Source of the DNA: Bacteroides sp. 224
Lineage (GTDB): Bacteria > Bacteroidota > Bacteroidia > Bacteroidales > Bacteroidaceae
Direction of reading: 5' to 3'
NCBI RefSeq assembly: GCF_010500995.1
Contig: NZ_QVMK01000009.1
Location: 35,033 to 99,032 of the forward strand
DNA length: 64,000 nucleotides
Within the stretch, counting starts at the first letter, position 1; each line of letters begins with the position of its first letter. Shown in pieces: positions 7,423 through 16,204 of this stretch. Both the position numbers and the translations under genes were made by a program. The notes under the pieces were generated by a model, which was not told the DNA's origin, made no database searches, and worked only from the letters and a program-made list of their open reading frames with translations.

Positions 7423-10038
7423 ATGAATCTCAGAAATTTACTTCTTACCTTATGTGCATGCGTGATTTGTATAGCATGTAACAATGATCCTCATTTTATT
7501 ACTGACGAAGCGACTCGTCAGCAGATAGAAAATGATCTTCTCGCCAAGCAACAAGCTTTACCACACGGCGACCTATTCAATGTTCTTAACCAAGAAATGA
7601 CAACAAAGGAAAAGGAAGCCCTTCAGTTCCTTTATGCCTATATGCCTATAGGAGATATTGCCGATTACAGCGGCGATTTCTATCGGCAAAACATACAAGC
7701 TTCTTTCCAAGCTCAACGCGAAATGCCTTGGGGGCGCTCCATACCCGAAGTACTCTTCCGTCATTTTGTACTTCCCGTACGTGTGAATAATGAAAATATG
7801 GACGAAAGCCGTATGGTATTCTATAAAGAACTCAAAGATCGGGTAAAGAATCTTTCTTTATATGATGCAGTTCTGGAAGTAAACCATTGGTGTCATGAAA
7901 AAGTTATATATACTCCTTCGGATTCCCGCACCAGTTCTCCATTGGCTTCGGTTCGTACAGCTTACGGCCGTTGCGGAGAGGAATCGGTATTTACAGTAGC
8001 TGCTCTTCGTGCTGTAGGTATTCCTGCTCGCCAGGTATATACTCCTCGTTGGGCGCATACAGACAATAACCACGCATGGGTAGAAGCGTGGGTAGATGGC
8101 AAATGGTACTTCCTGGGTGCTTGCGAACCCGAGCCCGTTTTAAACATGGCTTGGTTCAACGAACCCGTAGCTCGTGGTATGCTTATGCACACCAAAGTAT
8201 TTGGTAAATACAATGGCCCCGAGGATATTATGGAGGTAACTAACTGTTTCACAGAAATCAACGTAACAGAGAATTATGCACCGGTTTCTATGTTATCAGT
8301 AAATGTACAGGATAAAGAAGGCAATCCCGTACCCAACGCTTCCGTTGAATTCAAGCTATATAATCATGCAGAGTTCTATACCGTTGCCCAAAAAACAAGT
8401 AATGAGGAAGGTAAAGCCTTCTTGTCTGCCGGAAAAGGCGATGCCTTGGTATGGGTAACTAAAGACAATAAGTTTGGTTATCAACAAGTATCCTTCGGAA
8501 AAAACGATAGCGTAGTAATTACATTAAGCGAAAATGCTTCAGACTTTACTCCTATCAACCTTGAAATGGAAATTATCCCACCCGTAGAAGGAGCAATCAA
8601 GGTAGAAGTTACAGATAAACAAAAAAAGTATAACAGCTATCGTTTAAACGAGGAAGACTCCATTCGTAACATTTATGTATCTACTTTCTATACAGAAGAA
8701 AAAGCCAAAGAACTGGCTAAAGAATTAAATATAGATACCGATCAAACCATTCGCTTTATGATAGGAAGCCGTGGCAACTGGTCGTCTATAGAAACTTTCC
8801 TTCGTACTGTATCCGAAGAAGACCGCTCCAAAGCGATGCATCTGTTAAGTGTTATTTCGGATAAAGATTTAAGAGATATCCCAACTGATATTCTATTAGA
8901 TCACCTTCATACTTCTAATCCACGTGTGAGCAATGAAATGCTTACTGCCTACCGCTCTTTCTTTAAAGAAGTTATTGACAGAAAAATACAGACTGCTACT
9001 CTCGGTGATGCATCATACAAATTAATTATGTGGGTAAACGATTCTATAAAAATAGACGACACTCTCAACCCTCAAAGAATACCTATTACACCTATTGGGG
9101 TATGGAAAACTCGTGTGGCAGACAGACACTCGCGCAATATTCTCTTTGTTTCAATGGCACGCAGTCTGGATATCCCTGCACGGCTCGAACCGGTAACCGG
9201 TAAGGTGCAATACATGAAAACAGATAGCTGGATAAATGTAGATTTTGAAGAAGGTACTCTTAGCATAAACTTTCAAGGCGATGTTGTAGCTTCTTACAAA
9301 GCCAGCAAGGTGTTGGAAGATCCCAAAGAAGGTACTCATTTTACCATTGCAAAGATTCTTCCAAACGGAAAACTTCAAACTCAAAACCTTGCCAGTTACG
9401 GTAAAGGAAATGGTTGGAGCGAACTACTTAAAAAGCCCTACACGTTGGATAAAGGAAATTATATCCTTGTAACCGGTACCCGTATGGCCAAAGGTAATGT
9501 ATTGACGAAAGTTATATCCTTCCAAGTAAATCAGCAGCAAACTACTAAGATAGATTTGGTTATGCGCGAAAACACCGACGATATTCGTGTAATTGGTAAC
9601 ATTGATGCGGAAGCCAAATTCAACTTAGCCGACACCGGCAAAGAAACAAGCATTTTAGCAACCACAGGGCGCGGTTACTTCATTATAGGTATTCTCGGTT
9701 CTCGTCAGGAACCAACCAACCACGCTATGAGAGACATTGCTGCTGTTGCTAACAAGTTTAATGATTGGGGACGCAGCATGATTCTACTGTTTAAGGATGA
9801 ACAGGATTGGAAGAAGTTTGATACAAAAGAGTTCGGCACATTGCCTACTACCATTACTTATGGTATTGATACTAACCAAGTTATCACTAAAATGATTGCC
9901 GGCGGCGTGAAACTGTCATCCAAAGATACGCTTCCGATATTTATTATCGCAGATACCTTCGGAAGAGTTGTATTTGTATCTCAGGGTTATACAATTGGAC
10001 TTGGAGAACAGATAATGAGTGTTGTAGGCAGAATATAA
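7423..10038 (+). CDS. Transglutaminase-like domain lipoprotein
   Basis: An 871-residue lipoprotein (signal ending CIAC, lipid Cys about residue 19). Residues about 140-240 form a transglutaminase-like cysteine-protease fold with the triad regions GRCGEES (Cys), NNHAWVEAW (His) and the following acidic residue in FLGACEPEP. A beta-sandwich or carboxypeptidase-regulatory-like segment follows (VQDKEGNPVPNASVEFKLY), then a second transglutaminase-like remnant region (RHSRNILFVSMARSLDIPARLEP) and a thioredoxin-like tail (about 720-871). It is probably anchored at the outer membrane facing the periplasm or surface. The substrate is unknown. It is transcribed alone, between its own promoter and terminator. 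Confidence 0.8.
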   Translation: MNLRNLLLTLCACVICIACNNDPHFITDEATRQQIENDLLAKQQALPHGDLFNVLNQEMTTKEKEALQFLYAYMPIGDIADYSGDFYRQNIQASFQAQREMPWGRSIPEVLFRHFVLPVRVNNENMDESRMVFYKELKDRVKNLSLYDAVLEVNHWCHEKVIYTPSDSRTSSPLASVRTAYGRCGEESVFTVAALRAVGIPARQVYTPRWAHTDNNHAWVEAWVDGKWYFLGACEPEPVLNMAWFNEPVARGMLMHTKVFGKYNGPEDIMEVTNCFTEINVTENYAPVSMLSVNVQDKEGNPVPNASVEFKLYNHAEFYTVAQKTSNEEGKAFLSAGKGDALVWVTKDNKFGYQQVSFGKNDSVVITLSENASDFTPINLEMEIIPPVEGAIKVEVTDKQKKYNSYRLNEEDSIRNIYVSTFYTEEKAKELAKELNIDTDQTIRFMIGSRGNWSSIETFLRTVSEEDRSKAMHLLSVISDKDLRDIPTDILLDHLHTSNPRVSNEMLTAYRSFFKEVIDRKIQTATLGDASYKLIMWVNDSIKIDDTLNPQRIPITPIGVWKTRVADRHSRNILFVSMARSLDIPARLEPVTGKVQYMKTDSWINVDFEEGTLSINFQGDVVASYKASKVLEDPKEGTHFTIAKILPNGKLQTQNLASYGKGNGWSELLKKPYTLDKGNYILVTGTRMAKGNVLTKVISFQVNQQQTTKIDLVMRENTDDIRVIGNIDAEAKFNLADTGKETSILATTGRGYFIIGILGSRQEPTNHAMRDIAAVANKFNDWGRSMILLFKDEQDWKKFDTKEFGTLPTTITYGIDTNQVITKMIAGGVKLSSKDTLPIFIIADTFGRVVFVSQGYTIGLGEQIMSVVGRI

Positions 10039-10059
10039 TTCTTATAATATGAAATCTAA

Positions 10060-10096
10060 ATACCATCCAACTTATACCGGATGGTATTTTTTTTTG
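10060..10096 (+). terminator. Rho-independent terminator
   Basis: ATACCATCC and GGATGGTAT form a perfect 9-bp stem followed by a run of T residues, 21 bases after the preceding stop codon. Confidence 0.9.
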
Positions 10097-10180
10097 CCTG
10101 TTCCATAAAAAAACGACATCAATCAGAACGAAATAGTCTACAAATTTGTTACTTTGCCATCATACTAATAAACTAACGTT

Positions 10181-11128
10181 ATGGAAAGGATTGCTAAAAG
10201 GTTAACAGATTTAATAGGTAACACCCCCCTCCTTGAACTGGAGAGTTTGAGCGAATGGGTAGGGAATAATAGTAGAATCATCGGTAAATTAGAATATTTC
10301 AATCCATTAGGAAGCGTCAAAGATCGGGTTGCCCTTGCCATGGTTGAAGATGCAGAAAAGAAAGGGCATCTCTCTCCCGGAGATACGATTATAGAACCAA
10401 CCAGCGGGAATACGGGCATTGGGCTTGCTTTCGTATCTGCTTCCAAAGGCTATAAGTTAATTCTTACCATGCCCGATACCATGAGTCTTGAACGAAGAAA
10501 TCTGTTAAAAGCCTTGGGAGCCGAATTAGTGCTTACTCCCGGTGCTTCGGGCATGAAAGGTGCCATAGAGAAAGCCGAAGCATTACACAAAGAAATAGAT
10601 GGTTCCATTATCTTACAACAATTCGACAACCCGGCCAATCCACAAATACACACGTGGACCACAGCCGAGGAAATTTGGAGAGACACAGCAGGCAAAGTAG
10701 ATATTTTTGTAGCAGGAGTAGGAACAGGCGGCACCATCAGCGGAGTAGGAAAACGTTTGAAAGAGCTTAATCCTGCAATCAAAATTATCGCAGTAGAACC
10801 GGCCGACTCTCCGGTATTATCGGGAGGAGCCCCGGGTTCTCATAAGATACAAGGTATTGGTGCGGGATTTGTGCCTAAGAACTTCGACCGCTCCATTATA
10901 GATCAAATCATAACCGTAAGCAACGATGATGCCATAGCCACAAGCAGAGAGCTTGCTAAAAGAGAAGGTTTATTGGTAGGAATTTCTTCCGGAGCAGCCG
11001 CCTTCGCTGCCATGGAAATAGCTAAACTAACAGAAAGTAGAGGAAAAAATATTGTAGTTATATTACCGGATACAGGAGAAAGGTATTTATCGACTGTATT
11101 ATATGCTTTTGAGGATTATCCTCTCTAA
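10181..11128 (+). CDS. cysK: Cysteine synthase A (O-acetylserine sulfhydrylase)
   Basis: A 315-residue PLP enzyme of the usual family length. It shows the PLP lysine in NPLGSVKDR (Lys about residue 46), the substrate loop TSGNTG, the phosphate-binding GTGGTISG and the C-terminal GISSGAA serine. It makes L-cysteine from O-acetylserine and sulfide in the cytoplasm. It is a single-gene unit: a terminator precedes it and a strong hairpin follows. A weak -7-like TTACTTTG lies at about 10149, shorter than the TAnnTTTG consensus by one base. Confidence 0.96.
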   Translation: MERIAKRLTDLIGNTPLLELESLSEWVGNNSRIIGKLEYFNPLGSVKDRVALAMVEDAEKKGHLSPGDTIIEPTSGNTGIGLAFVSASKGYKLILTMPDTMSLERRNLLKALGAELVLTPGASGMKGAIEKAEALHKEIDGSIILQQFDNPANPQIHTWTTAEEIWRDTAGKVDIFVAGVGTGGTISGVGKRLKELNPAIKIIAVEPADSPVLSGGAPGSHKIQGIGAGFVPKNFDRSIIDQIITVSNDDAIATSRELAKREGLLVGISSGAAAFAAMEIAKLTESRGKNIVVILPDTGERYLSTVLYAFEDYPL

Positions 11129-11145
11129 TAAGCCCCCCAAAAACA

Positions 11146-11192
11146 AGCGGCATAAACGCCTTCCACTCTTTCTGGAAGTCGTTTATGCCGCT
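11146..11192. terminator. Convergent hairpin terminator between cysK and the fimbrillin gene
   Basis: AGCGGCATAAAC (from 11146) pairs with GTTTATGCCGCT (to 11192), with inner stem CTTCCA/TGGAAG. The two flanking genes converge on it, so it may stop transcription from both sides. Confidence 0.8.
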
Positions 11193-11235
11193 ATTATATT
11201 TTGCCGGGAGCAGTTATGCCACGGGCAAAGAAAGA

Positions 11236-12347
11236 TTAAGGATAAACCAAACCGGTGGCACCCCAGCTTACAATGCCATCGGCGGCGGTGCCGACTAAGG
11301 CTGTGTTCATGGTAGTGTAGCAATCGGCTAAATATTCTTTAGCTGTGGAGTCGGTGGCGGCATTTGTATTTGCACCTACACCTTCGGTTAAACTGCTGTG
11401 TTGCCAGTAGCATGTGTTGGCTGAACCATCATTGTTCAAATATCATTGTGTGGTATGATTGAGCCATCGCCCAAGTTATCAAATTGTATTCTGGCTGTGT
11501 ACATCAGCCCTGCCTGAAATGGGTTGGTGGTGCTATTGGTTGCTGCATTGAATTGCCCTCTAAAACCACCTTCTTCTTCTAATGCCACTTGTATAGATCC
11601 CAAAGGTTTATTTGCTACCGGAAACAAGGGGATATATACATCGAAGGTGTTTGTACTTCCTGCCGGGAAGCTGTAGTCGGTTAATGTATATTCGATACTG
11701 GTTTTTTGAGTAGTAGAGGACTGCGAGAAGCATGTGCTTCCTGCTGCCAGCACAACTTTCTGTGGAGCTACATCTAACGAGGGCTCTTTTACTCTGAATG
11801 TAAACTTGAGTACATACGCCATGTGCTCGAAGGCGATGGTGCTGGGACATTCGCCGTTTTCGATGGTAATGCCTTTGGCTATCATGGGTAGCTTTAGCCC
11901 TGCAAAGGGTTGGGCGCTGTTAGCCGATTGGGTACTGGGTACAACGACTTCTTTACCTAGATTTATATCGGCAAAGTATATTTTCCCGTTCGTAACGTTC
12001 ACTCCACTTACATCGCCTACCGCTGTAAAGTTTGCTGTTTTGCCCTCGTTGGTAATATCAGTGGCGGCTTCAATTTTGTAGGTTGCTTTTATGGCGTTGC
12101 CGTATTCTGCGCGCACAAATATTTCGTCTCCTACCTCCCATCTTAGTTCCAGCTTTTCGGCTCCAAATACTCCGGTGTCGGTAACGCTCATGCGTGTATC
12201 GGCCGGTGCTGACATGGTTGCTGTAATGGTTGCTTTGGTGTTGGGGGTTTGTGGCTGTTGGTTCAGTACGTCATCGTTTGTACATGCCACTGTTGTTGCT
12301 ATGGCTATTATGGCCAGTGCATGGGTAAATAAATTATTCTTTTTCAT
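11236..12347 (-). pseudogene. Fimbrillin-family lipoprotein, split by a frameshift
   Basis: The long part (11436-12347, 303 residues) begins with a lipoprotein signal (ATTVACTND, lipid Cys about residue 22) and has fimbrillin-type features: ITATMSAPADTRMS, LRWEVGDEIFV, the YVLKFTF strand and GLMYTARIQF. It stops at 11436. A 67-residue frame (11236-11439, beginning NNDGSANTCYWQ) starts exactly there in another frame and has no ATG, only TTG. Adding one T to the TTT run at the junction (AAA at 11438-11440 on the + strand) would join them into a normal 370-residue fimbrillin. So this is either a real frameshift, a phase-variable tract, or an assembly error. Intact, it would be a pilus or surface adhesin subunit. 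Confidence 0.72.
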
Positions 12348-12358
12348 CGTAAGGTTGT

Positions 12359-12589
12359 TTAGAAAGTTAATAGATCGTTCAGCATATCTTCCAGCTCTTG
12401 CAATGAGTTTGTTTGCTGGTGTTTGGTTCCGATGTGTGTAGCTCTGGATCTGCTGCTTTGAAAAATACCTCCTCCGACTCCAACGCCGGGCAGTGTATTA
12501 CTTCCAGTCATTACACTGGCTTCGTTTTGTACTTCAATCACCTCTATTTGAGGTTGCAAGTAGACTTGCTTGCAAGTTAAATTCTTCAT
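12359..12589 (-). CDS. Small protein upstream of the fimbrillin gene
   Basis: A 76-residue protein with no membrane segment or signal peptide. Its N-terminal pattern (YLQPQIEVIEVQNEASVMTG) is of a kind common in short Bacteroidetes proteins encoded just before surface lipoproteins. A Gly-rich stretch (GVGVGGGIF) and an acidic amphipathic end (LQELEDMLNDLL) follow. It ends 11 bases before the fimbrillin start and is surely cotranscribed with it. Function unknown; I cannot tell a chaperone-like partner from a secreted peptide. Confidence 0.65.
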   Translation of the reverse strand: MKNLTCKQVYLQPQIEVIEVQNEASVMTGSNTLPGVGVGGGIFQSSRSRATHIGTKHQQTNSLQELEDMLNDLLTF

Positions 12590-12616
12590 ATCTATATGTT
12601 CTTTTTAAAATGTCTT

Positions 12617-12703
12617 CAAAATTAAAAACACAAAACAGATATGACATCAACAGTTGCCATGTATTTGTTAGCAATGCGTAAAAGTATTTAGCAATGCGTA
12701 AAA
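12617..12703 (-). promoter_or_regulatory. Promoter and direct-repeat operator of the fimbrillin operon
   Basis: On the minus strand TAATTTTG (12617-12624 on +) fits the -7 box about 30 bases before the 76-residue protein. Upstream, TTAGCAATGCGTAAAA occurs twice, at 12668-12683 and 12688-12703, exactly 20 bases apart, the geometry of AraC-type half-sites. The AraC-domain regulator encoded directly upstream is the natural candidate to bind here. Confidence 0.55.
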
Positions 12704-12726
12704 AAAGGAGGGTTTAGCCTATTGGT

Positions 12727-13896
12727 TCAGCGTTTTCTCCACTGGCGAAACGTTAAACCCGTTTGTTTTTTAAAAGTACGACTAAAAGTAGAAGCGTGAG
12801 TAAAGCCTGACATTTCGGCTATTTGTTCTTGGGTAAAGAGTGGGTTTTCTATCATCAACTCTTTAGCGTATTCAATGCGTTTGTGATTGATAAATTCATA
12901 GAAATTGCATTGAAACTCTTCATTGATTATACGCGAAACATAGGTGCGGTTCGTATTAAGTTCGAGGGCAATATCGTCTAAAGTAAGTGCAGAGTGAAGA
13001 AACATTTGTTTTTCGTCAATCAACTGATTGAACAGCAAAAACATTTTATTTATATGAGCCTCATTTACTTCTTCAAGAGGTTCGTTCTCTTCTGTGGGTA
13101 GTTCTCTTTCTGTATAGGAAATGTATTGGGAAATGAACTTGGTGTTGTACACATGATACCCCATGTAGAAAACACATATACCTGTCAGACCCATAATTAT
13201 GTACTTGGCCAAATAATAGGTTTCGGGAGAAGCTCCCCATAAAAAAGCAGCCGCAAGCCCGATGAACAGAAAAACAAAAAGCCCAATCAACACTGCTTGG
13301 TTGTTCTCTATGGATTTTCCTTCTAAATTGGAAAAGAAGTTTTGAATCCCCTTTTTATAACGGATAACATTTAATGTAGAAAGAAATAATACAGCTATTG
13401 TTTGGATGAAAAAAACGACATAGAATATTTGCAGACTCACTAAGTAAAGCAACCATTGGAGTGTTCCCGGTGTAAATTGGTAAGTATCCTGATTTTCGAT
13501 TACTGTTTGTATGTATTCGATAGACCGTTCTTCGCCCATGCACAAATAAAGAAGAGCGGAAACACCTCCGAGAACAAGCCCGGGCAGAAACCATATATAT
13601 TGTTTCCACGTTAATTTCTCTTTGGTGTTCAATGCCCAAAAATAAAGATAGAGAAGTGGGAATATAAACAAGGTTAGGGTTATATCAACTACATCTAATT
13701 TATAATAAAGCTTATAATCTTCAATACCTCCGAAAAGCATAATCCATATAAATGAGCAGGCACCCAACACAAACATGCATACCATCCAAATATTTTGAGG
13801 TCTGTTATTGTTTCTTTTATTCAACAGTAGAAGCACTGCCCAGCATAATGAGATAAAGCATGGCAAGTGCAGAATCATGCTATGTATAATATTCAT
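12727..13896 (-). CDS. Membrane-anchored AraC-family regulator
   Basis: A two-part protein: about 240 residues of hydrophobic segments (seven or so, beginning ILHLPCFISLCWAVLLLL), a short linker rich in Glu, then a C-terminal HTH_18 AraC DNA-binding domain (LTLDDIALELNTNRTYVSRII, FTQEQIAEMSGFTHASTFSR). I start it at 13896 (MNIIHSMILH) because a perfect -7 box TATCTTTG lies only 20 bases upstream on the minus strand, which makes an upstream start at 13956 unlikely. It reads the same way as the fimbrillin operon and ends 138 bases before it, so it is probably its activator. The sensed signal is unknown. Confidence 0.82.
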   Translation of the reverse strand: MNIIHSMILHLPCFISLCWAVLLLLNKRNNNRPQNIWMVCMFVLGACSFIWIMLFGGIEDYKLYYKLDVVDITLTLFIFPLLYLYFWALNTKEKLTWKQYIWFLPGLVLGGVSALLYLCMGEERSIEYIQTVIENQDTYQFTPGTLQWLLYLVSLQIFYVVFFIQTIAVLFLSTLNVIRYKKGIQNFFSNLEGKSIENNQAVLIGLFVFLFIGLAAAFLWGASPETYYLAKYIIMGLTGICVFYMGYHVYNTKFISQYISYTERELPTEENEPLEEVNEAHINKMFLLFNQLIDEKQMFLHSALTLDDIALELNTNRTYVSRIINEEFQCNFYEFINHKRIEYAKELMIENPLFTQEQIAEMSGFTHASTFSRTFKKQTGLTFRQWRKR

Positions 13897-13915
13897 ATTG
13901 TAGTTTTGAAGGGGA

Positions 13916-13923
13916 CAAAGATA
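13916..13923 (-). promoter_or_regulatory. -7 box of the membrane AraC gene
   Basis: TATCTTTG on the minus strand, 20 bases before the chosen start codon. The matching -33 element is weak. Confidence 0.55.
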
Positions 13924-14009
13924 ACAGTTTATTAAAAGCCTGTTTAAATTTTCCACAGAATAATTATTTTCGTTTTTTATCGGATGCGCTTATTTATCAT
14001 CATTTTATG

Positions 14010-14017
14010 TACATTTG
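14010..14017 (+). promoter_or_regulatory. -7 box upstream of the ATPase-like fragment
   Basis: TACATTTG, a full TAnnTTTG match, 20 bases before the ATG at 14038. It may now drive the DUF6078-like gene. Confidence 0.5.
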
Positions 14018-14037
14018 TATTATAAAAATTAGATATT

Positions 14038-14175
14038 ATGACTACAGCCAACCGCAATCTTCCCATTGGGATACAAACTTTTGAGAAAATACGTACAGGA
14101 GACTACCTATATGTAGATAAAACTGCTATGATCGTGCCTTTCACGTTTAATCTTTCTAAACAATTTATAAAATGA
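14038..14175 (+). pseudogene. N-terminal remnant of an AAA-ATPase-like / PD-(D/E)XK protein
   Basis: A 45-residue frame starts MTTANRNLPIGIQTFEKIR and continues GDYLYVDKTAMI, the usual opening of the large AAA-ATPase-like family (PF09820 type) common in Bacteroidetes. The frame then ends at 14175. Normal members are over 500 residues, so only the first tenth is left. Its stop overlaps the next start (ATGA at 14172-14175), so its promoter and leader may have been taken over by the following gene. Confidence 0.7.
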
Positions 14176-14606
14176 CCCCAGAAATCAACTACTCGCAAGC
14201 CCCTCATAATTATACGATCTGCCTGAAACGCGAATGCCCTCAGGCAAGCACTTGTTTAAGGCAACTCATGGAGCAAAGTGTGCCGGCAGACATCTACTGT
14301 TGGGCAATTATCAGTCCCAAATATCTGGCCTCCTTAGAAGGCACTTGCCCATATTATCGATCTTCTACAAAAGTGCGTTATGCTAAAGGCTTCATCAAGC
14401 TGTTAGAAGCTCTGCCTCATAAACAGATGCAAATTGCTATCTCTCACCTCATCGGCCATTTTAGCCGGAGAACTTATTACCGGATTCGCAAAGGAGAACG
14501 CTTGCTTTCTCCAACCGAACAACAAAAGGTAATGAATATACTTAAAAACTGCGGAGTTACTGAACCTAAAGAATTTGATGCTTACGTGTATGATTATGAA
14601 TGGTAG
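14172..14606 (+). CDS. Cys-containing hypothetical protein (DUF6078-like)
   Basis: A 144-residue soluble protein. The first half has regularly placed cysteines (YTICLKRECPQASTCLR, then DIYCWAI and GTCPYYR) that may bind metal. The second half is helical and basic, with SRRTYYRIRKGERLLSPTEQQ, which could be a DNA-binding helix pair. The pattern resembles Bacteroides proteins labelled DUF6078. It overlaps the preceding fragment by 4 bases and is followed by a 22-bp tandem array. No function is known to me. Confidence 0.65.
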   Translation: MTPEINYSQAPHNYTICLKRECPQASTCLRQLMEQSVPADIYCWAIISPKYLASLEGTCPYYRSSTKVRYAKGFIKLLEALPHKQMQIAISHLIGHFSRRTYYRIRKGERLLSPTEQQKVMNILKNCGVTEPKEFDAYVYDYEW

Positions 14607-14618
14607 TAGTCACAGCAT

Positions 14619-14728
14619 TGTGCCACAGGTATGGCATGTTTGTGCCACAGGCATGGCACGTTTGTGCCACAGGCATGGCACAGTTGTGCCACAAGCATGG
14701 CACAGTTGTGCCACAGGCGTGGCACAAT
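14619..14728. repeat. Tandem array, five 22-bp units
   Basis: Five contiguous 22-base units with consensus TGTGCCACAGGCATGGCACA plus two bases, differing at 1-4 positions. Each unit holds an inverted GTGCCA...TGGCAC, so single strands could fold into a row of small hairpins. There are no spacers, so it is not a CRISPR array. It lies between the DUF6078-like stop and the converging AraC gene. Confidence 0.9.
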
Positions 14729-14737
14729 TATCGTGTG

Positions 14738-15601
14738 TCATCCCCCCACCCTCTTCCTATACCCCCCCGGTCTTTCTCCCGTCATCTTTGTAAAAAGCCG
14801 GCTGAAATAAGAAATATTCTCGAAGCCCAATCCATAAGCTATATCCTTAATGCTTTTAGTACTATCAATCAGCATTCTCAATTGCGCCGTCTCTATCTTT
14901 TTCCTGTTGATATACTTACCCGGAGTACAATTCATCTCCTTATGGAAAAGGCGAATAAAATGATCTTTCGTAAGGAAACACAGACCGGCCAGATGATCAA
15001 TATTGATGGGATTATCAATGTTTTTATGGATATAATAAAGGCTTTTTAAAATGCGATCCTCCAAATGCACCTTTTTAAATCCGGCCTTTGCCAAAAAGCG
15101 GGAAATGAGTAGCTGAATAATACTCTGCGTCTCCATTTCAAAAGCCAGCGGACTTCTTTGCTGAAGCGCCATATTTTGAGCAACTGTGGCAGAATTATCA
15201 TACCAATCCGGATCATAATACTGAAGTTCGCTTGCGGGATTTATTTTCATCAACCGTTCAATAAGATGAATATCCAGAAAATCACTCTCCACTTCCATAG
15301 GGAAATCAACCAAATCAAAAATACTCAGATCTTTACCGGGTGCCTCGTAAATATGGATATAGTACAATTCCAGAATATCGTTGCACTCATATCCATGCTT
15401 TACATAAGAAGGAGTAAGGTAAAGACAGTTTTCCTTTAACTCAACTACGCCGTCTTCGCGGATTATTTTGGCACTCCCCCGCTTCACATAATGAATCCTT
15501 GCAAAAGGACTATGTATGTCCTTCCAGTTCCAGTCGGCATTATGATAGGCATAGCCCACATTCAATAAAATGAAATTTCTTTTAAGCTCTTCCTTGTTCA
15601 T
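14738..15601 (-). CDS. AraC-family regulator of the L-galactose cluster
   Basis: A 287-residue regulator from MNKEELKRN (start 15601). It has an N-terminal cupin-like AraC ligand domain (about 30-110: FARIHYVKRGSAKIIREDG, NCLYLTPSYVKHGYE) and a C-terminal AraC DNA-binding domain (about 190-285: INIDHLAGLCFLTKDHFIRL, IKDIAYGLGFENISYFSR). A 26-residue upstream extension is possible but would run into the operator. The same 31-bp direct-repeat element lies upstream of this gene and of the L-galactose dehydrogenase gene, so it most likely controls both. The inducer is probably L-galactose or a pathway intermediate (inference). Confidence 0.88.
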   Translation of the reverse strand: MNKEELKRNFILLNVGYAYHNADWNWKDIHSPFARIHYVKRGSAKIIREDGVVELKENCLYLTPSYVKHGYECNDILELYYIHIYEAPGKDLSIFDLVDFPMEVESDFLDIHLIERLMKINPASELQYYDPDWYDNSATVAQNMALQQRSPLAFEMETQSIIQLLISRFLAKAGFKKVHLEDRILKSLYYIHKNIDNPINIDHLAGLCFLTKDHFIRLFHKEMNCTPGKYINRKKIETAQLRMLIDSTKSIKDIAYGLGFENISYFSRLFTKMTGERPGGYRKRVGG

Positions 15602-15637
15602 TATCAGTGCTATTTGAAAGTAAAAGTAAGCAATAAA

Positions 15638-15668
15638 GTCGATGGAGTACATATTTTGGTCGATAAAG
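15638..15668. promoter_or_regulatory. Putative AraC operator, copy 1
   Basis: Half-sites GTCGATGGAG (15638-15647) and GTCGATAAAG (15659-15668), starting 21 bases apart, joined by TACATATTTTG. It sits 37 bases upstream of the AraC start. It is 29/31 identical to the copy at 16507-16537. Being close to the AraC start, it may serve autoregulation. Confidence 0.75.
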
Positions 15669-15712
15669 AAAAGCCCCATGAGAAAATCATGAGGCTTTTA
15701 CGGGTGTGTTCA

Positions 15713-16156
15713 TTATAAAGTATGCTCTATCTGTCGAGCTGACTTTTGGAGTATTTGCCCCAAATCTGTAAGGGCGGTTATCAATTTTTTCTTCTCATTT
15801 TCGGTAAAAGTGGCAGGCTCACCATTAACCTGATAACCATTAATTCGCTGATTAAGCCACGAACGCGACTTACCAAAATAACGAGATGCAATGTATGACC
15901 ACGAAACGGCTGGGTAAATTCTATCCAGTACCAAACGCAGGTTTACATCTGAAATTGTTTTTTCGGACTCTTCAATGGCTTTCTTTCCACCTCCGAGAAA
16001 TGCCTGACTAAAAAGTTCTTTTTCTTCTTCACTTTTCGAAGCTACTACTTTTTTCATCTTCATTGAAAAAGCCGCTTCCTCATCAGGTGTTGAAAGCTTA
16101 CAGAATTCATCCAGCAAATCTTCCAATTGTTTTTTTTCTTTTTCAATATCTGCCAT
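15713..16156 (-). CDS. DUF5053-like protein
   Basis: A 147-residue soluble, highly charged protein. The N-terminal half is helical and probably coiled (KEKKQLEDLLDEFCKL, SKSEEEKELFSQAF). A helix-turn-helix-like segment SWSYIASRYFGKSRSWLNQR lies at about 84-103, and the end is helical again. This matches proteins labelled DUF5053 in Bacteroidetes. It is the second gene of a two-gene unit behind a 58-residue protein. Role unknown; the two genes sit between the AraC gene and the L-galactose operon but face away from the latter. Confidence 0.65.
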   Translation of the reverse strand: MADIEKEKKQLEDLLDEFCKLSTPDEEAAFSMKMKKVVASKSEEEKELFSQAFLGGGKKAIEESEKTISDVNLRLVLDRIYPAVSWSYIASRYFGKSRSWLNQRINGYQVNGEPATFTENEKKKLITALTDLGQILQKSARQIEHTL

Positions 16157-16204
16157 AATCTTTGTTTTTGTGGTTCATGAAGCGCTCCCCAAATGGGGAG
16201 CTTG

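Noticed and set aside
14619..14728. Possible CRISPR array
   Set aside because: Units are contiguous with no spacers, only 22 bp long, and no cas gene is near.
14575..15049. Two overlapping frames after the DUF6078-like gene
   Set aside because: They run through the 22-bp array and then through the opposite strand of the AraC gene.
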